The notes beneath the pieces were generated by a model, which saw only the letters and a list, made by a program, of their open reading frames with translations, did not search any database and had not been told where the DNA came from. Source: Acidobacteriota bacterium (GTDB lineage Bacteria; Acidobacteriota; Vicinamibacteria; Vicinamibacterales; UBA8438). Taken from it: a stretch of 64,000 nucleotides of DNA. Location of the stretch: contig DQNS01000004.1 of NCBI GenBank assembly GCA_015659035.1, forward strand, positions 36,440 to 100,439, written 5' to 3'. Below, piece after piece: positions 28,087 to 35,592 of this stretch (position 1 is the stretch's first letter; every line of letters begins with the position of its first letter). Made by a program: the position numbers and the translations under genes.

Positions 28087-28251
28087 GGACCCTGACCAGA
28101 ATAAGTGTGCCACCGTGTGGGCCCAGATCGACGCCGCGTACAGCACGCCTCCGGCGCGAGGAGTGCGCATACCGGGAGTATGCAAGCGACGAGCAACGCC
28201 GCGGGGCGGGATGCATCGGCGGGCCAGAATGGCACAGTATTTCGGGGTCTT
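28087..28251 (+). repeat. Palindromic element, copy C
   Basis: This copy begins directly after the stop of the preceding gene. Its outer arms differ from copies A and B but still pair: AATAAGTGTGCCA near the left end matches TGGCACAGTATT near the right end, and GACCC pairs with GGGTC outside them. The core boxes GGCGCGAGGAG, GACGAGCAACGCCG and GGGATGCATCGGCG are retained. An internal hairpin GCATAC-CGGGA-GTATGC lies at 28167-28183. Confidence 0.8.
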
Positions 28252-28339
28252 CACCCCGGCTCTCTCCCAGAGGGAGAAACCGGAGCGCCCGAAGTCTGAA
28301 GTCTGTAGCCAGAGGAGCCGGCATCTCGGTGAACGGCTC
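28252..28339. other. Intergenic remnant with CTCTCCC/GGGAGA hairpin
   Basis: CTCTCTCCCAGAGGGAGA is a short hairpin followed by AACCGGAGCGCCCGAAG, similar to the sequence after the hairpin at 45213. A polypurine GAAGTCTGAAGTCTG tract follows. No gene is visible. Confidence 0.45.
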
Positions 28340-29017
28340 CTACAATCCCGTGAGATCGATTTCGTTCCGGCCGGCGACGATCTCGACTTCGCGTTCGCGG
28401 CGGGTCTCGCCGTTCAGCATCGTCACGGTGTAGGTGCCGGGGATCACGTCCGGCACGGTGAAGGCACCGTCGTTGTCGGCCAGCACGGCGTAGGGGCTGG
28501 AGACGACCAGAATGTCGGCGTGCATCTCGGTGTGGGTGTTGCACACCACGTCGTACGAGTCCTCGCGGTCGAAGGTGAACTCGTAGCTGCTACCGAACAG
28601 CGTGGCGATGTTGAACACCGACTCGCCGGCGGTGTCTTTCACGTGCACGGTGTGCAGGTCGTCCTCGCTGTTGGTGAACTTCACGGTCTGCCCTTGTCGC
28701 ACGAGGAGAAAGAGCGGATTGAACATACGGCCATACTGGTCCATCACCGGGGTCTCATCCGGCAGCGGCACGTCGATCTCCGCGTGCGCGTCGAGCAGGA
28801 TAATCGACACGATCACGCCGTTCGCGGGCGGCGCCATGCCGACGAGTTGGGCACGGCCGCTCTCGGTCGGCTCGGCCGGGGCCGGTGGTGCGGGCATGGA
28901 CTCGACCGGCGCCTCAGTCCCGCACGCCGCGGTGACCAGCAGGATGACGCCAGCAGCCAGCGTGCCGGTCAGGCAGTGCCCGTAGACGCCGAAGACACGT
29001 CGCAACAGGGCCAGCAT
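28340..29017 (-). CDS. Lipoprotein with cupredoxin and regulatory-like domains
   Basis: This 225-residue protein has a lipobox ending VTAAC (Cys32). Its middle part is a plastocyanin-like fold, with a likely type 1 copper site formed by the His of LHTVHV and the cluster CNTHTEM (Cys-x2-His-x2-Met). Its last part (GAFTVPDVIPGTYTVTMLNG) resembles a carboxypeptidase regulatory-like (CarboxypepD_reg) domain. It could be a periplasmic electron carrier. The start at 29017 is the first Met of the signal; an upstream in-frame ATG at 29110 would add a hydrophilic leader. It is divergent from a broken cyclase gene. Confidence 0.75.
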   Translation of the reverse strand: MLALLRRVFGVYGHCLTGTLAAGVILLVTAACGTEAPVESMPAPPAPAEPTESGRAQLVGMAPPANGVIVSIILLDAHAEIDVPLPDETPVMDQYGRMFNPLFLLVRQGQTVKFTNSEDDLHTVHVKDTAGESVFNIATLFGSSYEFTFDREDSYDVVCNTHTEMHADILVVSSPYAVLADNDGAFTVPDVIPGTYTVTMLNGETRREREVEIVAGRNEIDLTGL

Positions 29018-29119
29018 CAGCTGCCTATCGTACCAAAGTTCTTGTCGAGGCCCTTCAGGGCCGTTCGCCGGGCGGTATGTCGGCGCCTTTCGATGTGCCT
29101 CGCTGGGCAAGGAGCCACG

Positions 29120-29499
29120 ATGACGACACGGCTACGTACCTTCAGCGGCGTATCGGTTGCCGCCGTGCTGGTCGCCGCGCTGACGGCGGCGTGACGATGG
29201 AAGCGATCGAGGTGGCGGTCGGCTGTCCACAGAGCAGCATCCATGCGCTGCGAGACGGCAGCATCACACGCGGCATCCTGTTCGACGCGACCCTCCTCCC
29301 CGGCAAGGCGACGGCGGACGGGTGGCTCAAGCCGGACACCCCGGTCACGTGGGCCGACCTCGAGGCGCTGGAAGAGTATCGAGGGCGTGCGGGTGAGGAA
29401 ACGCGGCGATTGCACCGCTACGAGTTCCTGTTCACCGCCGCGCCGCTCCGGATCGAACAGGGCATGGGTTCGCCGATCAACCCGATTACAACGTTTTGA
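29120..29499 (+). pseudogene. Broken cyclase-family hydrolase
   Basis: A normal start (AAGGAG before ATG 29120) opens a signal peptide MTTRLRTFSGVSVAAVLVA that stops at 29194. In a second frame, DGSITRGILFDATLLPGK, LKPDTPVTWADLEALEE and PLRIEQGMGSPINPITTF are conserved pieces of a cyclase-family (kynurenine-formamidase-like) enzyme. The N-terminal half, with the HxGTHxD metal site, is missing, and a second frame change occurs near GRAGEE. The C-terminal SPINPI is the normal family end. It is therefore a recently degraded gene, with start signals intact. Confidence 0.75.
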
Positions 29500-29500
29500 T

Positions 29501-29540
29501 CCTTCGACAAGGCCACGGCGTACTCTGCTCAGGATGAGCG
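29501..29540 (+). repeat. CTTCGAC/GCTCAGG intergenic motif
   Basis: CCTTCGACAAGGCCACGGCG is followed by TACTCTGCTCAGGATGAGCG. The same pair of half motifs recurs at 37597, 47402 and 52121, and this motif class is common between genes in many bacterial genomes. Confidence 0.6.
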
Positions 29541-29636
29541 GGAGTGTGAGCGGGGAGGCACGTGACGAGCGGGGAGGCATATAATGAGCCACCTGAAGTT
29601 TTCGCGCACAGTTCGGTAAGGATAAGGAGGTCCACG

Positions 29637-30839
29637 ATGTCGATCCTGAAGAAGTACGGTCTGCTGGGGACGATGGCGGTACTGGCGGTCGTCGTGGCGT
29701 GCAGCGGCGGAGCCATGGAGGCGCCGGCCGAAGAACAGGCTGCCGACGCAGCGGGCGACGCGGGTGGCGTGCAGGCGCCGATGTTCGAGGTCGACCCGCT
29801 CTGGCCGAAGCCGCTACCGAACCACTGGCTGCTGGGCTCGACCATCGGCGTGGATGCAGACACCCAGGACCACATCTGGGTCGTGCACCGCGCGTCGACG
29901 CTTGCCGCGAACGAGACGCCAGTTCTGGGAGACCCGCCGACCGCGGAGGAGTGCTGCGCGCCGGCGCCGCCGGTGCTCGAGTTCGACTCGGAGGGCAACC
30001 TCGTTGGACAGTGGGGCGGCCCCGGAGACGGTTACGACTGGCCGTCATCGAACCACGGCATCACCGTCGACCATATGGACAACGTCTGGATCGGGGGCAA
30101 CGGCGCGGGCGACTCCCACGCCCTCAAGTTCACGCGCGGGGGCGAGTTCTTGTTACAGATCGGCGTGGCCGGTCGCGACCCCGACAGCCTCAGCCTCGAC
30201 AGCTTCGGTCGCATCGCCAAGATCTCGGTCGACGGGCCGGAGAACGAGATCTACTTCGCGGACGGCTACGGCAACAAGCGGGTGGCGGTGGTCGACGCCG
30301 ACACCGGCGAGGTCAAGCGGTTCTGGGGCGCCTACGGGAACGAGCCGGACGACAGCGACCGGCAGCGCTACACACCGGGTGGCCCGCCACTGCAGCAGTT
30401 CAGAAGTCCGGTGCACTGCGCCGAGGTGTCTGACAGCGGACTGATCTACGTGTGCGACCGCTCGCACGACCGGATCCAGGTGTTCCAGAAGGACGGCACC
30501 TTCGTCGACGAGATGTTCGTGCTGCCCAACACGACCGGGTCCGGCTCGGCATGGGATATCGATTTCTCGCATGACCCGGACCAGGCCTACATCTATCTGG
30601 CGGACGGCGTGAACCAGCGGGTCCACATCATCGACCGCGAGAACCTGGAGCACTTGACCAGCTTTGGAGACGGCGGCCGGCAGCCGGGCCAGTTCTTCGG
30701 CGCGCACAGCATCACGGTCGACTCGCAGGGGAACATCTACACGACGGAGACCTACGAGGGAAAACGGCTGCAGAAGTTCGTCTACAAGGGGATGGGCCCG
30801 GTGACGACCCAGAACCAGGGCGTGGTCTGGCCGCGGTAG
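29637..30839 (+). CDS. NHL/peptidyl-alpha-hydroxyglycine lyase-like beta-propeller lipoprotein
   Basis: The 400-residue lipoprotein (lipobox VVVACSGG) is an NHL-type six-blade propeller. Repeats such as NHGITVDHMDNVWIGG, LIYVCDRSHDRIQVFQKDGTF and QFFGAHSITVDSQGNIYTTE are visible. The closest functional relatives are the lyase domain of peptide-amidating enzymes and SMP-30/strictosidine-like enzymes, but catalytic residues cannot be assigned here. AAGGAGG is placed correctly before the ATG at 29637. Repeat copy B starts 74 bases past its stop. Confidence 0.8.
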   Translation: MSILKKYGLLGTMAVLAVVVACSGGAMEAPAEEQAADAAGDAGGVQAPMFEVDPLWPKPLPNHWLLGSTIGVDADTQDHIWVVHRASTLAANETPVLGDPPTAEECCAPAPPVLEFDSEGNLVGQWGGPGDGYDWPSSNHGITVDHMDNVWIGGNGAGDSHALKFTRGGEFLLQIGVAGRDPDSLSLDSFGRIAKISVDGPENEIYFADGYGNKRVAVVDADTGEVKRFWGAYGNEPDDSDRQRYTPGGPPLQQFRSPVHCAEVSDSGLIYVCDRSHDRIQVFQKDGTFVDEMFVLPNTTGSGSAWDIDFSHDPDQAYIYLADGVNQRVHIIDRENLEHLTSFGDGGRQPGQFFGAHSITVDSQGNIYTTETYEGKRLQKFVYKGMGPVTTQNQGVVWPR

Positions 30840-30913
30840 GAGCGGGCCACGGCTGGCCGGACACCGCCAGCCATGCTCTGGAGCTTCAGGCTTTGGGCAC
30901 CAGGGCCGCTAAG
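30840..30913. other. Intergenic leader before repeat copy B
   Basis: There is nothing gene-like here. A GC-rich stretch GCCACGGCTGGCC lies shortly after the stop and could fold weakly. The gap to the next gene (30840-31147) is otherwise filled by repeat copy B and about 79 unremarkable bases. Confidence 0.5.
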
Positions 30914-31068
30914 GGTCCGCGCAAGAATAAGTTCCTATTTTGGGGCGTCGAGGCGTCCGGCTGGCAAGGCGCGAGGAGGGAACATACGAGCAGTATTCGA
31001 CCGACGAGCAACGTCGCCAGACGGGATGCATCGACGGCCGAAAATGGGAAGTTATTCTTGCGTGGGCC
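30914..31068 (+). repeat. Palindromic element, copy B
   Basis: Length 155 bp, as copy A. The left arm GCGCAAGAATAAGTTCC and right arm GGGAAGTTATTCTTGCG form a terminal stem. The core boxes GGCGCGAGGAG, GACGAGCAACG and GGGATGCATCG are kept. Between the arms, ATAC-GAGCA-GTAT is a short internal hairpin at the same place as the internal hairpin of copy C. Confidence 0.85.
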
Positions 31069-31147
31069 CTAAGAACCCGGGTGGACACACGTCTGCGACT
31101 TCTGGGCGTCGAGGCGACTCGGGACGATCCAGGGTAAGATCTCGCCC

Positions 31148-31381
31148 ATGCTTAAAGGCACCCGCCCTGGAATTCTGCGGAAAGTCCAGCCGATCAGCGT
31201 GCACGGCCAGATCTCCTGGGACGTGTTCTTCAGCGACCCGGACGATCTCGAGGGACCGGTACAGATGGCGCGGGTGGGGCCGGAGGACGTTGACCCTCAC
31301 CTCGAGCCTGGCGACCGGATCACGCTGGCGTATCTGCTCGGCAGCGTGACCAGCGTCACCCGCGACAAGGGCGACGGGTAG
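31148..31381 (+). CDS. Small conserved-looking protein of unknown function
   Basis: The 77-residue product is compact and has no signal or membrane segment (MLKGTRPGILRKVQPISV, DVFFSDPDDLEGPVQMARVG, PGDRITLAYLLGSVTSVTRD). It looks like a small beta-rich soluble domain. It lies 17 bases before rsgA and may be in the same operon. I do not recognise a family; it is supported mainly by position and protein-like composition. Confidence 0.55.
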   Translation: MLKGTRPGILRKVQPISVHGQISWDVFFSDPDDLEGPVQMARVGPEDVDPHLEPGDRITLAYLLGSVTSVTRDKGDG

Positions 31382-31398
31382 ACCCTGACCCCCTTCTC

Positions 31399-32511
31399 AT
31401 GAGCCCACCCAACAAGGACAGCGCCGATGTGGTGGACCTTGAAACGCTGGGCTGGGGCGACTGGTTCGCCAAGCCGTTCCGTCCGCACGCAGCCGAGGGA
31501 CTGCGACCGGCCCGGGTGGCCATACCCCACAACTACCTGTATCAGCTGTACACGGCGCAGGGCGAGTTGATGGGCGAGGCGGCCGGCCGGCTGCGGCACC
31601 AGACCGAGAGTGCCGACGGCATGCCGATCGTCGGCGACTGGGTCGCCATCCGGCCCAGCGAGACGGAACGCAAAGCGACCATCGAGGCGATACTCCCGCG
31701 ACTGAGCTGCTTCTCTCGCAAAGCCGCCGGCGAACCGACCCGTCGGCAGTTCGTGGCAGCGAACATCGACACGGTGTTCCTGGTGTGCGGCCTCGACGAC
31801 GACTTCAACCTGCGGAGAATCGAGCGCTACCTCGCGGCTATCGGGGACAGCGGCGCCACGGCGGTCATCGTGCTGAACAAGGCAGACGTCTGCCCCGACG
31901 TCGACGCGGCGCGCAGCGCCACCGCTGCGCTGGCGCCAGGCACGCCGATTCATGTCACCAGTTGCCTGGAGGACGGGGGCACCGATGCGCTCGAGGCCCA
32001 TCTGTCCCGAGGCAAGACGGTCGCACTGCTCGGGTCGTCCGGGGTCGGGAAGTCCACCATCATCAACCGGCTGCTGGGCACCGACCGGCAACGAACCTGC
32101 GAGGTGCGAGGCCGGGACAGCCGCGGCCGGCACACCACGACGCAGCGCGAGCTGATCCTGATGCCGAACAGTGGGCTGCTCATCGACACGCCAGGGATGC
32201 GCGAGCTCCAGCTGTGGGACAACACCGACGCGCTCACAGATGCGTTCGAGGACATCGACACGCTGGCGGCCGAGTGCCGTTTCCGGGACTGCGCGCACGA
32301 ACGAGAACCGGTGTGCGCCGTCCGCGCCGCGGTCGATGACGGGCGGCTCGCGGCGTCACGGCTCGACAACTACCACCGGCTGCAACGCGAGGGCGACCTG
32401 CTGCGCCGGCGGCGTGACGAGCTGGCGCGGCTCGAGGAGCAACGCCGCGTCACGATCGCCCACCGCGCGATGCGGGCCCTGCGTCACAACCGGTTGAGGG
32501 ACGAGAAGTAA
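31399..32511 (+). CDS. rsgA: Ribosome small subunit-dependent GTPase A
   Basis: RsgA is a late 30S maturation GTPase. The 370-residue protein has the circularly permuted GTPase order: NKAD (160-163) comes before the P-loop GSSGVGKST (212-220), followed by DTPGMREL (263-270). An OB-like N-terminal domain precedes it. The C-terminal zinc finger has Cys293, Cys298, His300 and Cys306 (CRFRDCAHEREPVC). All these match the family. A small unknown gene is upstream and an amidohydrolase gene begins 29 bases downstream. Confidence 0.95.
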   Translation: MSPPNKDSADVVDLETLGWGDWFAKPFRPHAAEGLRPARVAIPHNYLYQLYTAQGELMGEAAGRLRHQTESADGMPIVGDWVAIRPSETERKATIEAILPRLSCFSRKAAGEPTRRQFVAANIDTVFLVCGLDDDFNLRRIERYLAAIGDSGATAVIVLNKADVCPDVDAARSATAALAPGTPIHVTSCLEDGGTDALEAHLSRGKTVALLGSSGVGKSTIINRLLGTDRQRTCEVRGRDSRGRHTTTQRELILMPNSGLLIDTPGMRELQLWDNTDALTDAFEDIDTLAAECRFRDCAHEREPVCAVRAAVDDGRLAASRLDNYHRLQREGDLLRRRRDELARLEEQRRVTIAHRAMRALRHNRLRDEK

Positions 32512-32540
32512 TGTCCTGCTCAAGCATCCACGGAGAAGCC

Positions 32541-33752
32541 ATGAAGACCCTCTGTGTTTCGGTGCTCATGATGGTCCTGACCGGCGCGAGTGCGACGGCC
32601 CAGAACACGCCGATCACCATCCGGGCCGGCCGGCTCATCGACGGCGCGGGCGGTGTCAGCGAGAACGTCAGAATCACGCTCGACGGGCCCCGGATCGCCA
32701 GGGTGGACCGGCTCCGTGGCGCGGTCACCTACGACCTCTCGGACCTGACGGTGATGCCGGGCTGGATCGACACGCACGTGCATCTGACCAACCACTTCGA
32801 CGCCGACGGGCGCAACCACAGCGATCCCGACGAGACTCCGGAGCAGGCGATCCTGTATGCGGTGGAGAACGCCTACCGCACGCTGATGGCCGGCTTCACC
32901 ACCGTCCAGAGCCTGGGAAGCCCCCGGGACCTGGACCTGCGCGAGGCGATCGCTCGCGGCGGCCTCCCGGGCCCGCGGATCCTGACCTCCCTCCGCGCGG
33001 TCAATAGTCGTACCGGCACACCCGAGGAGATCCGGGCGTTCGTGCGTCAGCTCGACGCCGATGGCGCGGACGTCGTGAAGATCTTCGCGTCCGCAAGCAT
33101 TCGGGAAGGCGGCGCGCAGGTCATGACCGACGAACAACTCCAAGCAGTCTGTGGCGAGGCGAACCAGCTGGGTCTGCGGACGGTGGCCCACGCCTACGGA
33201 ACCGAGAGCCTCACGGCGACCATCGAGGCAGGGTGTGGCGGCATCGAGCACGGCACCCGCTACGACGACGCCGTCATCGCCCTGATGGCCGACCGCGGCA
33301 CCTATCTCGACCCGCAGATCGGGCTGCTCTGGGAGAACTACGCGGAGCACAAGGAGGCGTTTCTCGGGCGGGGCAACTACACCGAGGAAGGCTTCGCGCT
33401 GATGGAACAGGCCCGGGTGACCGGGTACGAGACCTTCCAGCGCACGCTCGCTCACGGCGGCGTCAGGGTGGTCTACGGCACCGACGCCGTGGCCGGCGCC
33501 CACGGGCGCAACGCCGAGGAGTTCGTGGCCCGGGTCCGTTACGGCCTGCAGGATCCGATGGACGCGATCATCTCGGCGACCTCGCGCGCCGCTGAGGCGC
33601 TCGGTCTCGCCGACCAGATCGGCACCCTCGCTCCGGGCTTCGCGGCCGACCTGGTCGCCGTCGCCGGCAACCCACTCGACGACATCACCGCGGTGCGTGG
33701 CGTCATGTTCGTGATGAAGGGCGGGGTCGTCTACAAGAACGTCGCGCCGTAG
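32541..33752 (+). CDS. Exported amidohydrolase (imidazolonepropionase-like)
   Basis: The 403-residue metal-dependent hydrolase has a signal peptide (VSVLMMVLTGASATAQ). The two-metal TIM barrel is complete: HVH at 79-81, VVKIFAS (probably carbamylated Lys), AHAYG, IEHGTR and the Asp of YGTDAV. The C-terminal LGLADQIGTLAPGFAADLVAV is the standard barrel-to-beta-sandwich end. The GGAGAAGCC stretch stands before the ATG at 32541, so it is preferred over an upstream ATG at 32511 that overlaps the rsgA stop. It cleaves an amide or cyclic imide of unknown identity in the periplasm. Confidence 0.88.
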   Translation: MKTLCVSVLMMVLTGASATAQNTPITIRAGRLIDGAGGVSENVRITLDGPRIARVDRLRGAVTYDLSDLTVMPGWIDTHVHLTNHFDADGRNHSDPDETPEQAILYAVENAYRTLMAGFTTVQSLGSPRDLDLREAIARGGLPGPRILTSLRAVNSRTGTPEEIRAFVRQLDADGADVVKIFASASIREGGAQVMTDEQLQAVCGEANQLGLRTVAHAYGTESLTATIEAGCGGIEHGTRYDDAVIALMADRGTYLDPQIGLLWENYAEHKEAFLGRGNYTEEGFALMEQARVTGYETFQRTLAHGGVRVVYGTDAVAGAHGRNAEEFVARVRYGLQDPMDAIISATSRAAEALGLADQIGTLAPGFAADLVAVAGNPLDDITAVRGVMFVMKGGVVYKNVAP

Positions 33753-33881
33753 TGGCCCACCGCGTTCCGCAATCGTCGTGTGCCGCCGAAGATGCGTTTT
33801 TCCGCGGCGCCTCCCCGGCCGGCCCCGGCAGATCACGCGCGACGGCGGCGGAGAGCATCTTGCGCAGGCCCGGCGGCAGGC
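33753..33881. other. Convergent intergenic space without a gene
   Basis: A GC-rich gap between the amidohydrolase stop and the ferritin-like stop. It holds a GCGTTTTTCCGC stretch that could be a weak terminator on either strand. No coding pattern is convincing. Confidence 0.4.
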
Positions 33882-34322
33882 TTAGCGCCCGAGCCGCTCC
33901 AGCTCCTCGGCGTGGTCGGTCTCCTCGGCCAGCATGTCCTCGAGCCGGATGGCGAGCCCCCTGTCGCCGCATTCCTCCGCCTGGGCGATCCGCGTCGCGT
34001 AGTTCGCAATCACGTGCCGCTCGGCCGCAACGTCGATCTTCATCATCTCCCTGGCGGTCCGGACCTTCTTTGGCATCGACGGGTTGATGTCGAGCTCTCC
34101 CCCGAGCGCCGTGATCTTGTCCGCCAGGAACACCGCGTGGTTCATCTCGCCCGCGATGTCCCCCTTCAGCTCTTCCCGCAGCTCGTGCCCGAGCAGCCCG
34201 GTGGCCGACGCGGAGTGATACAGATACCGTAGCACCGCCTCGAGCTCGAGGTTCAGGTCCTCGTTCAGGCCGTCGATCAGCTGCTGCTTCACGTCGTGCT
34301 TCTTCGTCGTTCGCTTCGCCAT
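33882..34322 (-). CDS. Ferritin-like (bacterioferritin-type) four-helix protein
   Basis: The 146-residue protein is a four-helix bundle with di-iron ligands of the ferritin superfamily: Glu and ExxH in NLELEAVLRYLYH, GEMNHAVFLADK in the middle and ETDHAEEL at the end. It is of the short group often annotated bacterioferritin or ferritin-like domain protein and probably handles iron or reactive oxygen. AGGAGG stands five bases before the ATG at 34322; an upstream in-frame ATG at 34346 exists. It is divergent from the alpha/beta hydrolase gene. Confidence 0.88.
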   Translation of the reverse strand: MAKRTTKKHDVKQQLIDGLNEDLNLELEAVLRYLYHSASATGLLGHELREELKGDIAGEMNHAVFLADKITALGGELDINPSMPKKVRTAREMMKIDVAAERHVIANYATRIAQAEECGDRGLAIRLEDMLAEETDHAEELERLGR

Positions 34323-34486
34323 TCCTGCCTCCTGATTGACTGACATGGGCCTCCCCACACTCGAGCGGGTGCCCCAGCTTTCGTTCGGTGCCGGCATCGA
34401 GTACTGTGATGCCTTCACACACGGGGGTCGTCTGATGATAACCGGGGGCGGCGCCGAACGTGGGGTCCGGTGACCAACGTCGCGAG

Positions 34487-35494
34487 ATGGACACGATGAC
34501 ATACCGATTTGTCGCGCGCGACCGGCTCCTGTTCTGGTGCCTCATTGTCGGCCTCCTGGCGACGAGCGAGGCTCGAGCCCAACGCGGGTTCGAGCTCCCG
34601 GACACGGTGACCCGCCGCGCCGTCGACATCTGGAGCGAAGGAACCCGGTTGGCCGGCGACCTCTACGCACCCCGTGACCTGGCGGCCGACGAGACACGAC
34701 CGACCATCGTCATGAGTCACGGCTGGGGCGGCACGAAGGCCCTGCTCACCAATGTCGCGTCGCGACTGGCCGCCGAGGGCTACCTGGTGCTGGCGTTCGA
34801 CTACCGCGGCTGGGGCGAGAGCGCCGGCAAGCTGGTGGTCCAGGGCGACATGCCGGACCGCGACGCCGACGGCATCGTGACGGTCCGGGCCAGAGAGATC
34901 CGGAACGTGGTCGACCCTATCGACCAGACCGTGGACATCCAGCGGGCCTTCGACTTCATCGAAGGCGAGCCGAATGTCGACACCACGCGGCTCGGCTACT
35001 GGGGCTCGAGCTACTCGGGCGCCCACGCCATCTGGGTCGCGGCGCACGAGCCACGCGCCGGATGCGCCGTCGGTCAGGTCGCGGCCGCCGACTCGCGGAG
35101 TCTGGCCGCCGTCTCCTGGGCCGACCAGGACATCGCCGAACATGCCCGCCTCCAGGCGATTCGTCGCGCGCGGGGCGACATCGACCCGCTGCCACAGGGC
35201 ACGGACAAGGCGCCCAACCTCAACGGCTGGGCCCATCTCGACAAGGTGCTCTCCTACAACCCGGTCGATGACGCCGGCCGGATCACGATTCCGCTCCTGG
35301 TCATCGACGCCGGGAACGAGGAGCTGTTCGACCGGCACATCGCCGGCGAGTTGGCGATCCAGCGCGCGCAGGCCAACGGCGCACCGGCCGAGTACACCGT
35401 GATTCCCGGCATCACCCACTACCAGGTCTACGGTGACCACTTCGAGGAAGCCACGCGGATGGCGGTCGACTGGTTCGCCGGCTGCTGGAAGTAG
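34487..35494 (+). CDS. Secreted alpha/beta hydrolase (CocE/DLH-like)
   Basis: The 335-residue hydrolase has a signal peptide (LLFWCLIVGLLATSEARAQ). The fold is shown by PTIVMSHGWGGTK, FDYRGWGES, the nucleophile motif GSSYSG (Ser about 175), the acid in IPLLVIDAGNEELF and the His of PGITHYQVYG. The GxSYSG pattern is close to the X-prolyl/cocaine-esterase family, but no cap domain is obvious at this length. It hydrolyses an ester or amide of unknown identity in the periplasm. Start options at 34487 and 34496 differ by three residues. Confidence 0.85.
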   Translation: MDTMTYRFVARDRLLFWCLIVGLLATSEARAQRGFELPDTVTRRAVDIWSEGTRLAGDLYAPRDLAADETRPTIVMSHGWGGTKALLTNVASRLAAEGYLVLAFDYRGWGESAGKLVVQGDMPDRDADGIVTVRAREIRNVVDPIDQTVDIQRAFDFIEGEPNVDTTRLGYWGSSYSGAHAIWVAAHEPRAGCAVGQVAAADSRSLAAVSWADQDIAEHARLQAIRRARGDIDPLPQGTDKAPNLNGWAHLDKVLSYNPVDDAGRITIPLLVIDAGNEELFDRHIAGELAIQRAQANGAPAEYTVIPGITHYQVYGDHFEEATRMAVDWFAGCWK

Positions 35495-35501
35495 ACAGTG
35501 A

Positions 35502-35560
35502 CACGAAGACGTCAGCAGATAGAAGGCAGAAGGCAGAAGAAACCGGTGGGCTTCGCCGCA
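35502..35560 (+). repeat. Polypurine block ending in GGCTTCGCC
   Basis: ACACGAAGACGTCAGCAGAT, then AGAAGGCAGAAGGCAGAAGA, then CCGGTGGGCTTCGCC. It has the full form of the dispersed polypurine repeat, and shares GACACGAAG...GTCAGCAG with the copy at 59673. Confidence 0.65.
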
Positions 35561-35592
35561 TCGGTTGGTGCCCTGCCAAGGAGACTGTGAAG

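Noticed and set aside
26600-31070. The palindromic elements as a CRISPR or coding family
   Set aside because: The copies are kilobases apart with no regular spacers, and the open frames through them are repeat artefacts.
32520-33836. Minus-strand open frame opposite the amidohydrolase gene
   Set aside because: No family motif; the plus-strand frame has a full metal site.
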